Assembly: GCF_900162695.1 (NCBI RefSeq) | Contig: NZ_FUIH01000007.1 | Span: forward strand, 2,170,001-2,234,000 | DNA length: 64,000 nt | Reading direction: 5' to 3' | Source of the DNA: Virgibacillus siamensis | GTDB lineage: Bacteria; Bacillota; Bacilli; Bacillales; Amphibacillaceae | Shown here: piece after piece, positions 33,206 through 41,834 of the stretch | How positions within the stretch are numbered: the stretch's first letter is position 1 | Layout: every line of letters begins with the position of its first letter | Position numbers and translations under genes: made by a program | The notes under the pieces: model-generated | What the model was told of the DNA's origin: nothing | The model's database searches: none | Seen by the model: only the letters and a program-made list of their open reading frames with translations

Positions 33206-34045
33206 TTATTTTTTATCCTTATTTTTCTCACCATCATTGTTCTTGTTTTCCTCTTTTGAAGATTTCTTGTTATCTTCATTCGCTTCTACTTTTTCTTTAG
33301 ATTGTTCTGTCTCTGATTCAACTTTTTCCGCTTCTGCTGCGGAATCAGTTTTTTCGGTTTTTTCATCCGTTTTCAGCCTGCTGTGAAGTGCCAAATGGAA
33401 TGTTCCAATTTGTGCTGCATGGATCAATTCTGTTGCCTGTTCCGGGGTGACTTCCAAGGTAACCGTTATATAAGGCTCTTCACCTTCAGCCTTGCTTTTT
33501 TCAACAATACGTTCTCCTACAGCGAGGACTCGGGTTTTCTCTAGTAACCGCTCTGTTCTGACTTCAATTGGTGTAGTCTTATCATTCGTAATTACGTTTG
33601 AATAGACATCGACAAAATCTTCCGGTACTGTAAGATTGGAAACAGATTCATCGTATTTTACATCAATCGAAACCCCGCGCATTTTTTCGTTTATTTTCCG
33701 TGATACAAAGGCTGTCAAATCATTCTGTTTACGGACACGGTGCTGCAGGATAACCTCCCCTGCTTTTAAGGAGGCAGATGCATATTGACCGATAACTTCC
33801 TGCTTGTCCCGAACTGCTTCCTCGTGGATATCTTTTTTCACCATTTGTCTTATCGTTATATTTTCTTCTGTCAATTTCTCATCCTGTTTTATATCTGTAC
33901 CAGCAACAACTACAGCCTCTAATTCTTGGTTTTCTTTCTGTTCTGCAGAATCTGCCGGAGAACTCTGGATGACAACCAAATAAAAAATTCCGGTCGTGAT
34001 AATCCCCGAAAGAAGTGCCAGTAATAATATTTTTCCTGCTTTCAT
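33206..34045 (-). CDS. cpaB: Flp pilus assembly protein CpaB
   Basis: 279 residues. A signal-anchor helix (about 5-27) is followed by a SAF/RcpC-CpaB domain: EAVVVAGTDIKQDEKLTEENIT, YASASLKAGEVILQHRV, then MRGVSIDVKYDES and VTLEVTPEQATELIHAAQIGTFHLAL. The last 60 residues are extremely charged (Lys/Glu/Asn-rich), as seen for extracytoplasmic tails. CpaB/RcpC is thought to act in the cell wall to stabilise or gate the pilus; Gram-positive Tad systems lack the outer-membrane secretin. Confidence 0.88.
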   Translation of the reverse strand: MKAGKILLLALLSGIITTGIFYLVVIQSSPADSAEQKENQELEAVVVAGTDIKQDEKLTEENITIRQMVKKDIHEEAVRDKQEVIGQYASASLKAGEVILQHRVRKQNDLTAFVSRKINEKMRGVSIDVKYDESVSNLTVPEDFVDVYSNVITNDKTTPIEVRTERLLEKTRVLAVGERIVEKSKAEGEEPYITVTLEVTPEQATELIHAAQIGTFHLALHSRLKTDEKTEKTDSAAEAEKVESETEQSKEKVEANEDNKKSSKEENKNNDGEKNKDKK

Positions 34046-34053
34046 TTTTTCAC

Positions 34054-34965
34054 CTACTCCATCAGACTGACTGCGTATGCTCCACTATCAATAGCTTCTA
34101 TATCACCTGTACTGTCCCGTCCAGTCCGTTTAATAAAAACCCCGTTAATCTCGTCATCATTTTGTGACATTCGCTCATTGAGATAAAAATATGCAAATCC
34201 GGTAATTTTAACACTGTTTAATTTGCCGTTTTTCACTTCAAATGGTTCATATACAATTACAAGCATAATCCGCTCACAATCCCGATCAGTATAATCTCCG
34301 GCAGGACACGCATCTATCCGATAATCAACTCCGCGTCGGGTAGGTCCGGCCATATTACCGGATTCTGTCTCGATTGTTTCACCAATCTTCAATTCCTCAT
34401 CAAAACCGTATGTCAGCGTCTGCTCATAACTTCTTGCACCAGGTCCATCCAATGCAAGTACCCCAAAGTTCCCATGGTCCACATCTCCGGAATCCACTTT
34501 TAAGGTATAGGATTGTCCATAATTCAATTCAACGGACTCATCGATCCCAAGCGGCACGGCCCCAACCGCAGCACCAATCGGATTAATGCCCGCCTTGGCA
34601 TTTACCGTCACTGGCATCTTCTCAATGCCGAATAATGATGCAAAGAAAAGCGGAACATCCTTATTCAGAACAACATTCAATTGACTTCCCAGCGTTATGT
34701 CCAGATTTTTCAGGCTGGTGGATTCCCCGTGTTCCACAAGAATTTTATCCACTACCGTTGTCACATCCGTCTCACTGTTCACAATTTCCTGAGCACCGGA
34801 CAGCGCAGCAGCGTTGGCCGTTTTTTGCAGGTGACTTTTTTGGTAAAATAAATGTCCGCCATCGATAACCAGCCCTGTCATCAGCAGCAACGCTCCCATG
34901 CCAGCAGCGACAAGCACCATCACATTTCCATTTTCCTTGTTCAGTTTTTTAAAAAAAGCTCGCAT
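34054..34965 (-). CDS. Tad-domain pilus assembly protein (TadG-like)
   Basis: 303 residues with a prepilin-like N-terminus: KENGNVMVLVAAGMGALLLMTGLVIDGGHLFYQKSHLQKTANAAALSGAQE is the classic Tad domain with one membrane helix. The rest is an extracellular domain rich in beta structure, ending ESGAYAVSLME-like GAYAVSLME. It belongs to the TadE/TadG minor-pseudopilin group. It lies nine bases from cpaB and ten from tadE. Confidence 0.85.
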   Translation of the reverse strand: MRAFFKKLNKENGNVMVLVAAGMGALLLMTGLVIDGGHLFYQKSHLQKTANAAALSGAQEIVNSETDVTTVVDKILVEHGESTSLKNLDITLGSQLNVVLNKDVPLFFASLFGIEKMPVTVNAKAGINPIGAAVGAVPLGIDESVELNYGQSYTLKVDSGDVDHGNFGVLALDGPGARSYEQTLTYGFDEELKIGETIETESGNMAGPTRRGVDYRIDACPAGDYTDRDCERIMLVIVYEPFEVKNGKLNSVKITGFAYFYLNERMSQNDDEINGVFIKRTGRDSTGDIEAIDSGAYAVSLME

Positions 34966-34975
34966 TGATTACACC

Positions 34976-35362
34976 TCATTCAACCCGTATCGTCGAACTT
35001 GATTCAACAGTAAAAGGAATAGATAAATCCCCTAATACCCGTAAAAATTGAACCGGGTAGGACAGGGTCACAGTCACATAATCACCTGAATCCCTTGCTC
35101 CTTCATCCGGGCTGATGGACACCACATTTACCCGCGAGGAATCAACCAACGAATAATGATTCGCATCGAGCGCATACGATATTATTTCACTATCGCCCGC
35201 TCCCAAGCCGGCTTTTCGGACAGTTTCCTGGGATACCATTTCCAATTCCAGATAGGAAAACATAATGCGTCCAAAGTCAAAAATCCCTACCAGGAGCAGC
35301 AATAATATCGGAATAACAAGCGCAAACTCCACCAGGGACTGACCATCCTCCTTTTTGATCAT
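34976..35362 (-). CDS. tadE: TadE family minor pseudopilin
   Basis: 128 residues. KKEDGQSLVEFALVIPILLL carries a prepilin-peptidase site (G followed by QSLVEF, glutamate at +5) and one hydrophobic helix, then IFDFGRIMFSYLELE, the TadE signature. The ATG at 35362 overlaps the cpaA stop by four bases and follows GGGGTGG; the ATG at 35392 lies inside cpaA. The product should be cut by the adjacent peptidase. Confidence 0.88.
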   Translation of the reverse strand: MIKKEDGQSLVEFALVIPILLLLLVGIFDFGRIMFSYLELEMVSQETVRKAGLGAGDSEIISYALDANHYSLVDSSRVNVVSISPDEGARDSGDYVTVTLSYPVQFLRVLGDLSIPFTVESSSTIRVE

Positions 35363-35865
35363 AGGACATTCCACCCCTGCATCACCATGCATAAAAATGC
35401 TCCACCGGCGATAGCAACACCGTATGGATAGGTTGCCGACAAGGAACCGCGTGATATCCCCCCACGAAGCAAAACGCCTTGTTTCAGACTGCTTATATAA
35501 TAGAGAATCGATTTGAATACGCCGCGCCGAAATAAAATAATTCCGATAGCAAATACAGCACCGATCAGCGCCATATAGATAAATGATTCAAACACAAACG
35601 CGCCGCCCTTCATCGCACCGATTAAGGCAAGTAATTTCACATCGCCTGCTCCCATACCGCCAAGCATGTACGGGATCAGTAATAGTCCAAATCCAATCAA
35701 AAAACCAATGAAAGAATGGCCAAGTCCAGCCCAGCCGTCTGTTATCAGCTGGAAACCAAATGTGAACAGTAAGGCGGGGTATATTATTTTGTTGTAGATT
35801 TTACGGCTTCTGATATCAGTGATGACGCAAATTAATAGAATGATAATCAGCAAGATGTCTATCAT
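35359..35865 (-). CDS. cpaA: Prepilin peptidase (A24 family) CpaA/TadV
   Basis: 168-residue polytopic membrane aspartic protease. ILLICVITDIRSRKIYN contains the first catalytic aspartate region (TDIRSRKI) and GGMGAGDVKLLALIGAMKGG the second (GxGD). It matures Flp pilin and TadE-like pseudopilins. The ATG at 35865 has AAAGG at suitable spacing, the ATG at 35874 directly abuts it. A 234-base repeat element separates it from the pilin gene upstream. Confidence 0.92.
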   Translation of the reverse strand: MIDILLIIILLICVITDIRSRKIYNKIIYPALLFTFGFQLITDGWAGLGHSFIGFLIGFGLLLIPYMLGGMGAGDVKLLALIGAMKGGAFVFESFIYMALIGAVFAIGIILFRRGVFKSILYYISSLKQGVLLRGGISRGSLSATYPYGVAIAGGAFLCMVMQGWNVL

Positions 35866-35911
35866 TTGTTCCATCCTTTCATTCGTGGTTTGATAGGGTT
35901 AGGGAAAAAAC

Positions 35912-36145
35912 GGCTGGGACAAAAGCGTAGTCTCTCAAAAAACCCGAACAACAATTGTAAAATGGAGCGTATAACCGCTTCGGAAATATACTTCGCTTTC
36001 CGCGGGCGGCTGGTGAGCCTCCTCGTGCTTACGCACTGCGGGGTCTCACCTATGCCTTTCCTCCCGCAGGAGTCTGCGTATATTTCCTCCGCTAATCACC
36101 TAATTGTTCGTCCTTTGAATTATGCGTTTATGATATGTCCCAGCC
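35912..36145. repeat. MITE-like Bacillaceae intergenic element with terminal inverted repeats
   Basis: GGCTGGGACA (35912-35921) and TGTCCCAGCC (36136-36145) bound a 234-base GC-rich non-coding element with internal partial palindromes (for example GGGTCTCACC and CTCCCGCAGGAG regions). It lies between flp and cpaA. A shorter relative with related ends is at 55998-56126. Confidence 0.75.
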
Positions 36146-36158
36146 TCCTAATGCAGAC

Positions 36159-36338
36159 TTAAACTGTTTCTTCTCCCTTTAACTTTTTAACTATTTCATC
36201 AAAGATATTTACAAGTTCATCACCAACGGCTACTAAAGCCGCAACAACCACAACAGCAACCAACCCAATAATCAAACCATATTCAACCATACCTTGTCCT
36301 TCTTCTTCCTTGAACAATCCTACGAAACGATCTAACAT
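36159..36338 (-). CDS. flp: Flp/Fap family pilin
   Basis: 59-residue major pilin. The leader MLDRFVGLFKEEEG is followed by QGMVEYGLIIGLVAVVVVAA: cleavage after glycine with the G/XXXXEY consensus and a hydrophobic assembly helix, then a short charged C-terminus KKLKGEETV. The ATG at 36338 follows GGAGAG. It is the structural subunit of the Tad pilus encoded downstream; a repeat element between it and cpaA may give separate expression levels. Confidence 0.92.
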   Translation of the reverse strand: MLDRFVGLFKEEEGQGMVEYGLIIGLVAVVVVAALVAVGDELVNIFDEIVKKLKGEETV

Positions 36339-36373
36339 GTAAATCTCTCCTTCTTAAAATATAGTAAGTTTCT

Positions 36374-36736
36374 TTACTCCCATCTTTCGTCAACAAAGTC
36401 CAATGCATCACCTACATGAACAGCGGAATTGTGTAAGCTGCCTGCCGGGAACTCGATGACCGAGTGTCCGCCGGTAAATCGTTTTCCGACTTTACCTGGG
36501 GATAGTGCCCTTTCCATACCGATAATCTCGTTTTTCCTGTTTAGATATAAAATATCAATGCTGAACTTCATGAAAAACGTATGAATTGATGGGCATGGTG
36601 AAATATGCAGGGCAGATCCTTCAGGCATGTCCTTCCGCAGCATAAGTCCCTTGAAGCGCGGCCAAAATGAATATGCTGTCTCTATATCCGTTGCAATGAC
36701 TTCCCCCGTATTCCTGTCGACCAGCTTCAAAATCAT
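36374..36736 (-). CDS. DUF192 family protein
   Basis: About 120 residues. The DUF192 pattern is clear: AYSFWPRFKGLMLRKDMP, ALHISPCPSIHTFFMKFSIDILYLNRKNEI, and GGHSVIEFPAGS. The fold is a small beta-barrel, function unknown; most members are exported, but this one has no signal peptide. It is 35 bases upstream of flp on the same strand and may be the first gene of the tad operon; DUF192 genes often accompany Tad loci. Confidence 0.8.
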   Translation of the reverse strand: MILKLVDRNTGEVIATDIETAYSFWPRFKGLMLRKDMPEGSALHISPCPSIHTFFMKFSIDILYLNRKNEIIGMERALSPGKVGKRFTGGHSVIEFPAGSLHNSAVHVGDALDFVDERWE

Positions 36737-36890
36737 CACTCCATATCCCGGATGAACATTTTACCCTTTTAAAAAATAGGACTTTATTGCTGCATCTAAT
36801 TATGCACAAAATTGTAAAATAATGACATCAGCCAGCATTCCTATTCTGTCTAAATTTGACGAAATAGGAATATACTCCTATGACGAACAC

Positions 36891-36927
36891 AAAAAAATTA
36901 CCCGTTGCCATGATTAACAACAGGTAA
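36891..36927 (-). terminator. Rho-independent terminator of the GAF/LuxR regulator gene
   Basis: On the minus strand TTACCTGTTG-ttaatcatgg-CAACGGGTAA is followed by seven T, eight bases beyond the stop. It isolates the regulator from the tad operon. Confidence 0.85.
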
Positions 36928-36935
36928 CTTGAGCT

Positions 36936-39035
36936 TTAGTATGAATTATTCGATGAATACCTCATCTGATAGACTTTTGAAATAGCATGCGCTCTATCCG
37001 ACACATCCAGCTTTTGAAAGATTTTTGTGACATGATTTTTCACCGTATGTTCACTGATATATAGCTTTTCTGCGATTTCCCGATTGTTTAATCCGTCCAC
37101 AATGAGATCCAAAACTTCTTTCTCCCGTGGTGAAAGCGCCAAAGCTTCCATTTCGGATGATACGGGAAGTTCTACAGCATCAAATTCTTCTTCCACAATC
37201 GTATTTTCGTTCATATACTGAATAAATTTATCCAGTATCTCATCCGGATAGTCCGGGAGAAATGAAACTGTATCAAGATTATCATGATCAATATAAAATA
37301 AAATCAGTGCGATAATCCGGCTTTCCCTGGCAGCTGATTCCCAGTTTCTTTCCCCGGCTTGTACCTCATTGCTCTCCATTAGAATCGTACTTATCCTGTT
37401 TTCCGACAGCATTTCCTCAATAAAAGAATGATCATATGATGCAAGCATACAGCCGTATTTGATCATGCTCCGTTCTAGCTGATTCATTCCGATTTTTTTC
37501 GTAAACTCTTCGGCAATCCTTGTTGCTTCCGTTGCTTTTCGAAAACTTTCTACATCAAACTGTTCAATCGAACGGAACAGTGTCTGAATCTGCCGCTGTT
37601 CTGCCTGCTTTTGGTCCTGGCTGGCCAAAAACAATGTAATGCCGCCGATAATGGACAACGTCTGCAGAAAATTCATTTCCTTACTCAGTTGCGTATCTGT
37701 TGTCAGGTTTGTGCCAATGCATAATACCCCCAGCAAACTGTCCTTATAATAAAGCGGACATTCAATCACTGACTGCTCCCACGCGGTTTCATCATCACAC
37801 ACCTTCAGTGATACATTGAAGTGATCTGTTTTATCTTCATAACGTTTCATTACTTTACGGGCAAATGTCTTCACTTCCGGATGTTTCCCGCGTGACACCA
37901 GTTTGAGCTTACCGCTTTCCGAATCTTTTAAAATAATACAGGAAAATGTTCCTTCCAGTATACTTAGTCCGATATCAACCAAAATATATAAAGTGCTTTT
38001 TAAATCTGGTGCCGTTACCATCATCCTGCATATTTCACCCAGCGAGGAAAGACGCTGCAGCTGTTTCATATTTTCCTGTTTTAATGCGCTCGTTACCAGA
38101 TTCCGTTCCAGGACCGCTGCAAGCATATGACCTATTTCAAGTTCTTTTTCTTCTATGTAAGAATTTCGCAGTTTACCGCCAAATAATATCGCCGTTGATC
38201 CGTCATGCTTCATTATCGGGAACCCAAAGAGCGTCTTCGGAAAAAGGAAATACCGGTGGAAAAATCGTGCCCGCGGATCCTCCTCTATATTTTCCCATTT
38301 TGTATAATCATTGCTGAGGAGAATCCTGCCAAGAAAGCCCTCGCCCAGGGAGAACGTTGCCCCCAGCAGTTCCTCTGTCGCCTCACCGGCTATATGGTTT
38401 ATCGTATATTCATCATCTTTATGTATCTCCGCAAATCCCAGAAAATCAAAGATATTCCTGTTTCCGACGAAATTGTGTAACAGTTCATTAATATCCAGAC
38501 CATTTTTCCAGGAAGCGCGCTGCAGCAAATTATTCTGCATCGGTGGAGTATCCATTTCCTTATCATACAGTGTGGAAAGGTGGACCAGTTTATGAATCCA
38601 GCTCATCCATAAGCCTTTTTTTCTTTTTGTCAGAACCGGTGTATTTTCCAGAATCCGTTTCCAGTCATGTGTTCCCGAAACAATGAATTCAAGATGGTTT
38701 CGTAACCAATCCCTTGAATCATCCCCGATCATCATGCCCGCCCATAAAAATTGCCTGCCGTTCGCTTTACTCTCAACAGGTGCAATGAGCGTATGCATAC
38801 CTGGAATAATCTCGTAAAAAACCGGTTCACTGCCTATGCGGAGTTCCTGAAGGGCCTCTCTCATTCGATTGGTCAGACTGTTACCGTTCTGACGCAGAAG
38901 AATATTACACAACTGATTGTTCCCTTTAACCAAATGAATCGGGACTCCATTCGTATCTGTTACGATAGCAGTCAGTTCAAAACGCTCAGCATATAATTCA
39001 ATTGCTTTTTCCATTAGCTCGTTGTTGTTTATCAT
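36936..39035 (-). CDS. Large LuxR-family transcriptional regulator with GAF-like sensor region (699 aa)
   Basis: The C-terminal 65 residues form a LuxR/NarL DNA-binding domain: LSPREKEVLDLIVDGLNNRE, then IAEKLYISEHTVKNHVTKI. The rest is soluble with no membrane helix; about residues 190-310 and 335-480 look like two GAF domains (FLGRILLS, SVIECPLYYKDSLLGVLCIG), and about 1-110 is a further sensor-like domain (AIVTDTNGVPIHLVKG). There is no ATP-binding loop, so it is not a MalT-type protein. The ligand is unknown. It lies upstream of the tad operon on the same strand but is separated by a terminator; it may control pilus genes. Confidence 0.8.
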   Translation of the reverse strand: MINNNELMEKAIELYAERFELTAIVTDTNGVPIHLVKGNNQLCNILLRQNGNSLTNRMREALQELRIGSEPVFYEIIPGMHTLIAPVESKANGRQFLWAGMMIGDDSRDWLRNHLEFIVSGTHDWKRILENTPVLTKRKKGLWMSWIHKLVHLSTLYDKEMDTPPMQNNLLQRASWKNGLDINELLHNFVGNRNIFDFLGFAEIHKDDEYTINHIAGEATEELLGATFSLGEGFLGRILLSNDYTKWENIEEDPRARFFHRYFLFPKTLFGFPIMKHDGSTAILFGGKLRNSYIEEKELEIGHMLAAVLERNLVTSALKQENMKQLQRLSSLGEICRMMVTAPDLKSTLYILVDIGLSILEGTFSCIILKDSESGKLKLVSRGKHPEVKTFARKVMKRYEDKTDHFNVSLKVCDDETAWEQSVIECPLYYKDSLLGVLCIGTNLTTDTQLSKEMNFLQTLSIIGGITLFLASQDQKQAEQRQIQTLFRSIEQFDVESFRKATEATRIAEEFTKKIGMNQLERSMIKYGCMLASYDHSFIEEMLSENRISTILMESNEVQAGERNWESAARESRIIALILFYIDHDNLDTVSFLPDYPDEILDKFIQYMNENTIVEEEFDAVELPVSSEMEALALSPREKEVLDLIVDGLNNREIAEKLYISEHTVKNHVTKIFQKLDVSDRAHAISKVYQMRYSSNNSY

Positions 39036-39288
39036 CTACTCTCCCCTTCTTTTCTCATACGAAAAAGGAAAATAGTACTACATGTTTTATAACCCTATCC
39101 CCCATTGTTCTTATTTACAAATATAGTATATAATTTCCAAAAATTAAAGAAGGATGACTTATTTATTCAAAAAAGTACGAAAAGTAAAGAGAACTTTCGA
39201 TTAAATTCCATTAAGGTAATGGCTTATCAAAGGAAGGGGCAATCCGCTATCTTATGGAAAATCCGGCCAGAGTTAGCCGGAATATTAA

Positions 39289-39317
39289 ATGACACACAAA
39301 GTCCTCTATGCTACACT
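39289..39317 (+). promoter_or_regulatory. Promoter of the metallophosphoesterase gene
   Basis: ATGACA (39289-39294), 17-base spacer, TACACT (39312-39317), 39 bases upstream of the ATG. The rest of 39036-39356 shows no other feature I can support. Confidence 0.6.
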
Positions 39318-39356
39318 AAACTTCATATTAAAGACTACTTTACGAAGAGGTGCCGC

Positions 39357-40175
39357 ATGAAAAAACTGTTAGCAGGCTTTGGCTTATTGGCTTCTGCATT
39401 TACCCTTTTACGAAGAATCCGCTTTGAAACCAACCACTTCAAACTGAACAGTGTTTCTTTTAAAAGCAGTAAGCTGCCGCCTGAAGCAAACTTCACTATT
39501 CTGCAGATGACTGATTTGCACAATAAGGTGTTCGGTTTTAATAATGAACGGCTGGTTGATGCAGCAAAAGCTGTTAATCCGGACATTCTGGTTTTGACAG
39601 GAGATTTTTTGGATGATGACACACAAACGCTTGGCAGTGTTTTTTCATTGGTGGAACGGTTAACGGCAAATCATGAGCACGTTTATTTTGTTTCCGGAAA
39701 TCATGATTGGGCGAACAGCCGTAAAGCGGAATTTCTGAATGGACTGCATGAACGAAATGTCTTCATCCTGAACAATCAGAGTACCCGTATTACTATCCGG
39801 GATGTACACTTGAATCTCGTTGGCGTGGATGATCCATCGAAAGAACATGAGGATATAGTAGAAGCATTCAATAGTGTGGATACGGACAACTATACCATTC
39901 TGCTTTCGCATGCACCGGACATTATTAGGATGTATCGTGACATTCCTGCCGATCTTATTTTATGCGGGCATACACACGGCGGTCAGATACGTTCTCCGTT
40001 TTTTGGTGCTTTGATTGCACCGGATCAGGGGTTATTCCCTAAACTTGATAAAGGCGTATTTGAATTTGGACCGGAACAGTATCTTTATATTGACAGCGGG
40101 CTTGGCACCAGCAGAATCCCGGTACGTTTTTTAAATCAGAGTCAGCTGAGTTTAGTGACAATTATAGGTCAATAG
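39357..40175 (+). CDS. Metallophosphoesterase (YkuE-like), membrane- or wall-targeted
   Basis: 272-residue calcineurin-like phosphoesterase. Motifs in order: QMTDLHNKVFG (D-x-H), LTGDFLDD (GDxxDD), VSGNHDWA (GNHD), LSHAPD and CGHTHGGQIRSPF (GHxH). The N-terminus MKKLLAGFGLLASAFTLLRRI is a signal-anchor-like helix. It resembles B. subtilis YkuE, an exported metallophosphoesterase. The ATG at 39357 follows GAGGTG; open frame further upstream overlaps the promoter and is not coding. The substrate is unknown. Confidence 0.88.
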   Translation: MKKLLAGFGLLASAFTLLRRIRFETNHFKLNSVSFKSSKLPPEANFTILQMTDLHNKVFGFNNERLVDAAKAVNPDILVLTGDFLDDDTQTLGSVFSLVERLTANHEHVYFVSGNHDWANSRKAEFLNGLHERNVFILNNQSTRITIRDVHLNLVGVDDPSKEHEDIVEAFNSVDTDNYTILLSHAPDIIRMYRDIPADLILCGHTHGGQIRSPFFGALIAPDQGLFPKLDKGVFEFGPEQYLYIDSGLGTSRIPVRFLNQSQLSLVTIIGQ

Positions 40176-40177
40176 GA

Positions 40178-40206
40178 AAGACGCTCCCTTATGGAAGCGC
40201 CTTTTA
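40178..40206 (+). terminator. Probable terminator of the metallophosphoesterase gene
   Basis: AAAGACGCTCC-cttat-GGAAGCGCCTTTT is an imperfect hairpin with a short T run, right after the stop. Confidence 0.55.
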
Positions 40207-40257
40207 AATATAAAATTTTTTTGCTTGTGTATAATTGGATCACCAAATGAGCCACGT

Positions 40258-40454
40258 CCAGCCCCAGCGCCCAGCAACTAGCAAACTTCACACTCCTCAC
40301 TACGATAAAGAAGACTTGCCGATTGGTGAAACCAGAGGCCTAGTCGCACTTATACCCTTGCGGTGAAAGTCAACATCGGTTCGCTTCCAGCTCACCGTGT
40401 TTCCTTTATCTCATTGCGGAGTGCTCCAGTTTGTACGTTGCTAAACGGGCGCTT
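40258..40454. repeat. Interspersed non-coding repeat element with imperfect terminal inverted repeats
   Basis: The left end (AGCGCCCAGCAACTAGCAAACT) and the right end (AGTTTGTACGTTGCTAAACG then GGCGCTT) are imperfect inverted copies of each other. The right end recurs after galM at 48214-48234. The element fills the gap between the metallophosphoesterase gene and the transporter gene, touching the latter's stop. Confidence 0.6.
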
Positions 40455-40457
40455 GCG

Positions 40458-41081
40458 CTATTGCTCTTCTGTTGCTGCAATTTGCTGCCTTCTGCCTATT
40501 CGTACGAGTAAATATGCAAATGGTGTATCAATGATGGCGACACAAAGTTTAAACACGTACTGCGTTAAAATCATGCTGAGCAAAACGCTGGTTGGAACTG
40601 TTCCAAAAAAAGCAATGGTGATAAAAACAGCGGTATCAACAAGCTGACTGGTCATTGTTGAGGCATTATTTCGCAGCCACAGACCTTTTTTTCCTTGTTT
40701 TTCTCTCAAATAATGAAAAATCGTAACATCCAGGTTTTGACTGGCAAAATACGAAACGAGACTTGCCAGCATAACACGGAAACTGCCGCCTAAAATCTGT
40801 TCAAACTCAGGTTGCATGACAAATACCGGAGCAGCAGGCAACTGTATGGCAATAAAGATAAACACCATCGCAACAACCTGCGTTGCAAACCCAGCTAATA
40901 CAGTTTTTCGCGCTGCCTCTTTACCATACAACTCACCGATGACATCCGTAATCAGATATGTGACCACATAGACAACAACCGCTGCGGGTAAAATATAGTC
41001 ACCGATACGGAACAGTTTCACACCCAAAATATTTGATATTAATAAAAGTCCGACAAACATTGCATTTAAATAAACAAACAC
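40458..41081 (-). CDS. Queuosine precursor transporter (YhhQ/VUT family)
   Basis: 207-residue membrane protein with six or so helices and the family blocks VGLLLISNILGVKLFRIG, LITDVIGELYGKEAARKTV and ASQNLDVTIFHYLREKQG (the SQ.LD motif). YhhQ-type transporters import preQ0/preQ1. The gene lies 50 bases downstream of queF on the same strand and is probably under the same preQ1 riboswitch. The opening residues lack a strong ribosome site. Confidence 0.87.
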   Translation of the reverse strand: MFVYLNAMFVGLLLISNILGVKLFRIGDYILPAAVVVYVVTYLITDVIGELYGKEAARKTVLAGFATQVVAMVFIFIAIQLPAAPVFVMQPEFEQILGGSFRVMLASLVSYFASQNLDVTIFHYLREKQGKKGLWLRNNASTMTSQLVDTAVFITIAFFGTVPTSVLLSMILTQYVFKLCVAIIDTPFAYLLVRIGRRQQIAATEEQ

Positions 41082-41131
41082 ACAAATCCCTTCCCTCTCG
41101 CAGGAAAAAGAACAAAGCTAACCCTCAAATA

Positions 41132-41629
41132 TTATCGATTATCGATTTTTTCCGGATACATATCATGGTTCATCATGCGATGTGATGCCATTTGCTCAAA
41201 TTTGGTTCCCGGTTTTCCGTAGTTGCAATACGGATCAATGGAAATGCCCCCGCGCGGTGTGAACTTTCCCCACACTTCAATGTACTGCGGATCCATCAAT
41301 TCAATCAGATCGTCCATTATAATGTTCATGCAATCCTCATGGAAATCCCCGTGATTGCGAAAACTGAACAAGTACAATTTCAATGACTTGCTCTCCACCA
41401 TTTTCACGTCCGGAATATAACTGATATAGACCGTACCAAAATCCGGCTGGCCGGTTTTCGGACACAGTGTCGTAAACTCCGGACAATTAAATTTCACAAA
41501 ATAATCCCTGCCAGCGTGCTGATTATCAAATGTTTCAAGCACTTCAGGTGTATAATCAAAAGCGTAAGTCGTACCCTGGTTTCCCAGTAGAGAAACCCCC
41601 GTTAACTCATCATCCTGTCTTCCCGCCAT
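41132..41629 (-). CDS. queF: NADPH-dependent 7-cyano-7-deazaguanine (preQ0) reductase
   Basis: Reduces preQ0 to preQ1 for queuosine tRNA modification. The 165-residue unimodular form shows FNCPEFTTLCPKTGQPDFG (catalytic Cys in the CPxTGQPD-type motif), YIPDVKMVESKSLKLYLFSFRNHGDFHE (E/S-K motif for NADPH binding) and WGKFTPRGGISIDPYCNYG. It is controlled by a preQ1-I riboswitch in its leader. Absence of queC, queD and queE here, with a transporter downstream, fits reduction of either made or imported preQ0. Confidence 0.95.
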   Translation of the reverse strand: MAGRQDDELTGVSLLGNQGTTYAFDYTPEVLETFDNQHAGRDYFVKFNCPEFTTLCPKTGQPDFGTVYISYIPDVKMVESKSLKLYLFSFRNHGDFHEDCMNIIMDDLIELMDPQYIEVWGKFTPRGGISIDPYCNYGKPGTKFEQMASHRMMNHDMYPEKIDNR

Positions 41630-41652
41630 TCACAAAACCTCCTATACAAAAG

Positions 41653-41682
41653 AAAAAACCACGGCCCTAAGGCACATGGTTT
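41653..41682 (-). terminator. Terminator of the preQ1 riboswitch
   Basis: On the minus strand AACCATG-tgccttagggc-CGTGGTT is followed by TTTTTC, between the aptamer and queF; it is the expression platform. Confidence 0.85.
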
Positions 41683-41700
41683 ACTAATCACTTCATCCGT

Positions 41701-41740
41701 CCCTAGTTTTTTATAGAGGGTTAAAGCTAAGAACCTCTTC
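41701..41740 (-). ncRNA. preQ1-I riboswitch aptamer
   Basis: On the minus strand GAAGAGGTTCTTAGCTTTAA and CCCTCTATAAAAAACTAGGG match the preQ1-I consensus: AGAGGUUC, the A-rich tail AUAAAAAACUA, and P1 pairing GAGG/CCTC. It binds preQ1 and promotes termination upstream of queF. Confidence 0.95.
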
Positions 41741-41774
41741 CATCATTAATGGATATAACTATTTCACTCGATAT

Positions 41775-41803
41775 AGTATATAGCGGAAAGATGCCCGTGT
41801 CAA
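41775..41803 (-). promoter_or_regulatory. Promoter of the queF transcript
   Basis: Consensus TTGACA (41798-41803), 17-base spacer and TATACT (41775-41780) on the minus strand, about 35 bases before the riboswitch. Confidence 0.85.
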
Positions 41804-41834
41804 CGACCGATATTTCCATTCAACATTTACCGAT

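Noticed and set aside
33082..33279. 65-codon minus-strand frame between cpaB and tadZ
   Set aside because: Most of it overlaps the ends of both genes in another frame, and its composition follows the Lys-rich cpaB tail.
35866..36162. 98-codon plus-strand frame between cpaA and flp
   Set aside because: It runs along the MITE-like element, and has no plausible start context or family.
39105..39356. 84-residue N-terminal extension of the metallophosphoesterase
   Set aside because: It crosses the predicted promoter and lacks a ribosome site; the ATG at 39357 gives a normal-length, signal-anchored protein.
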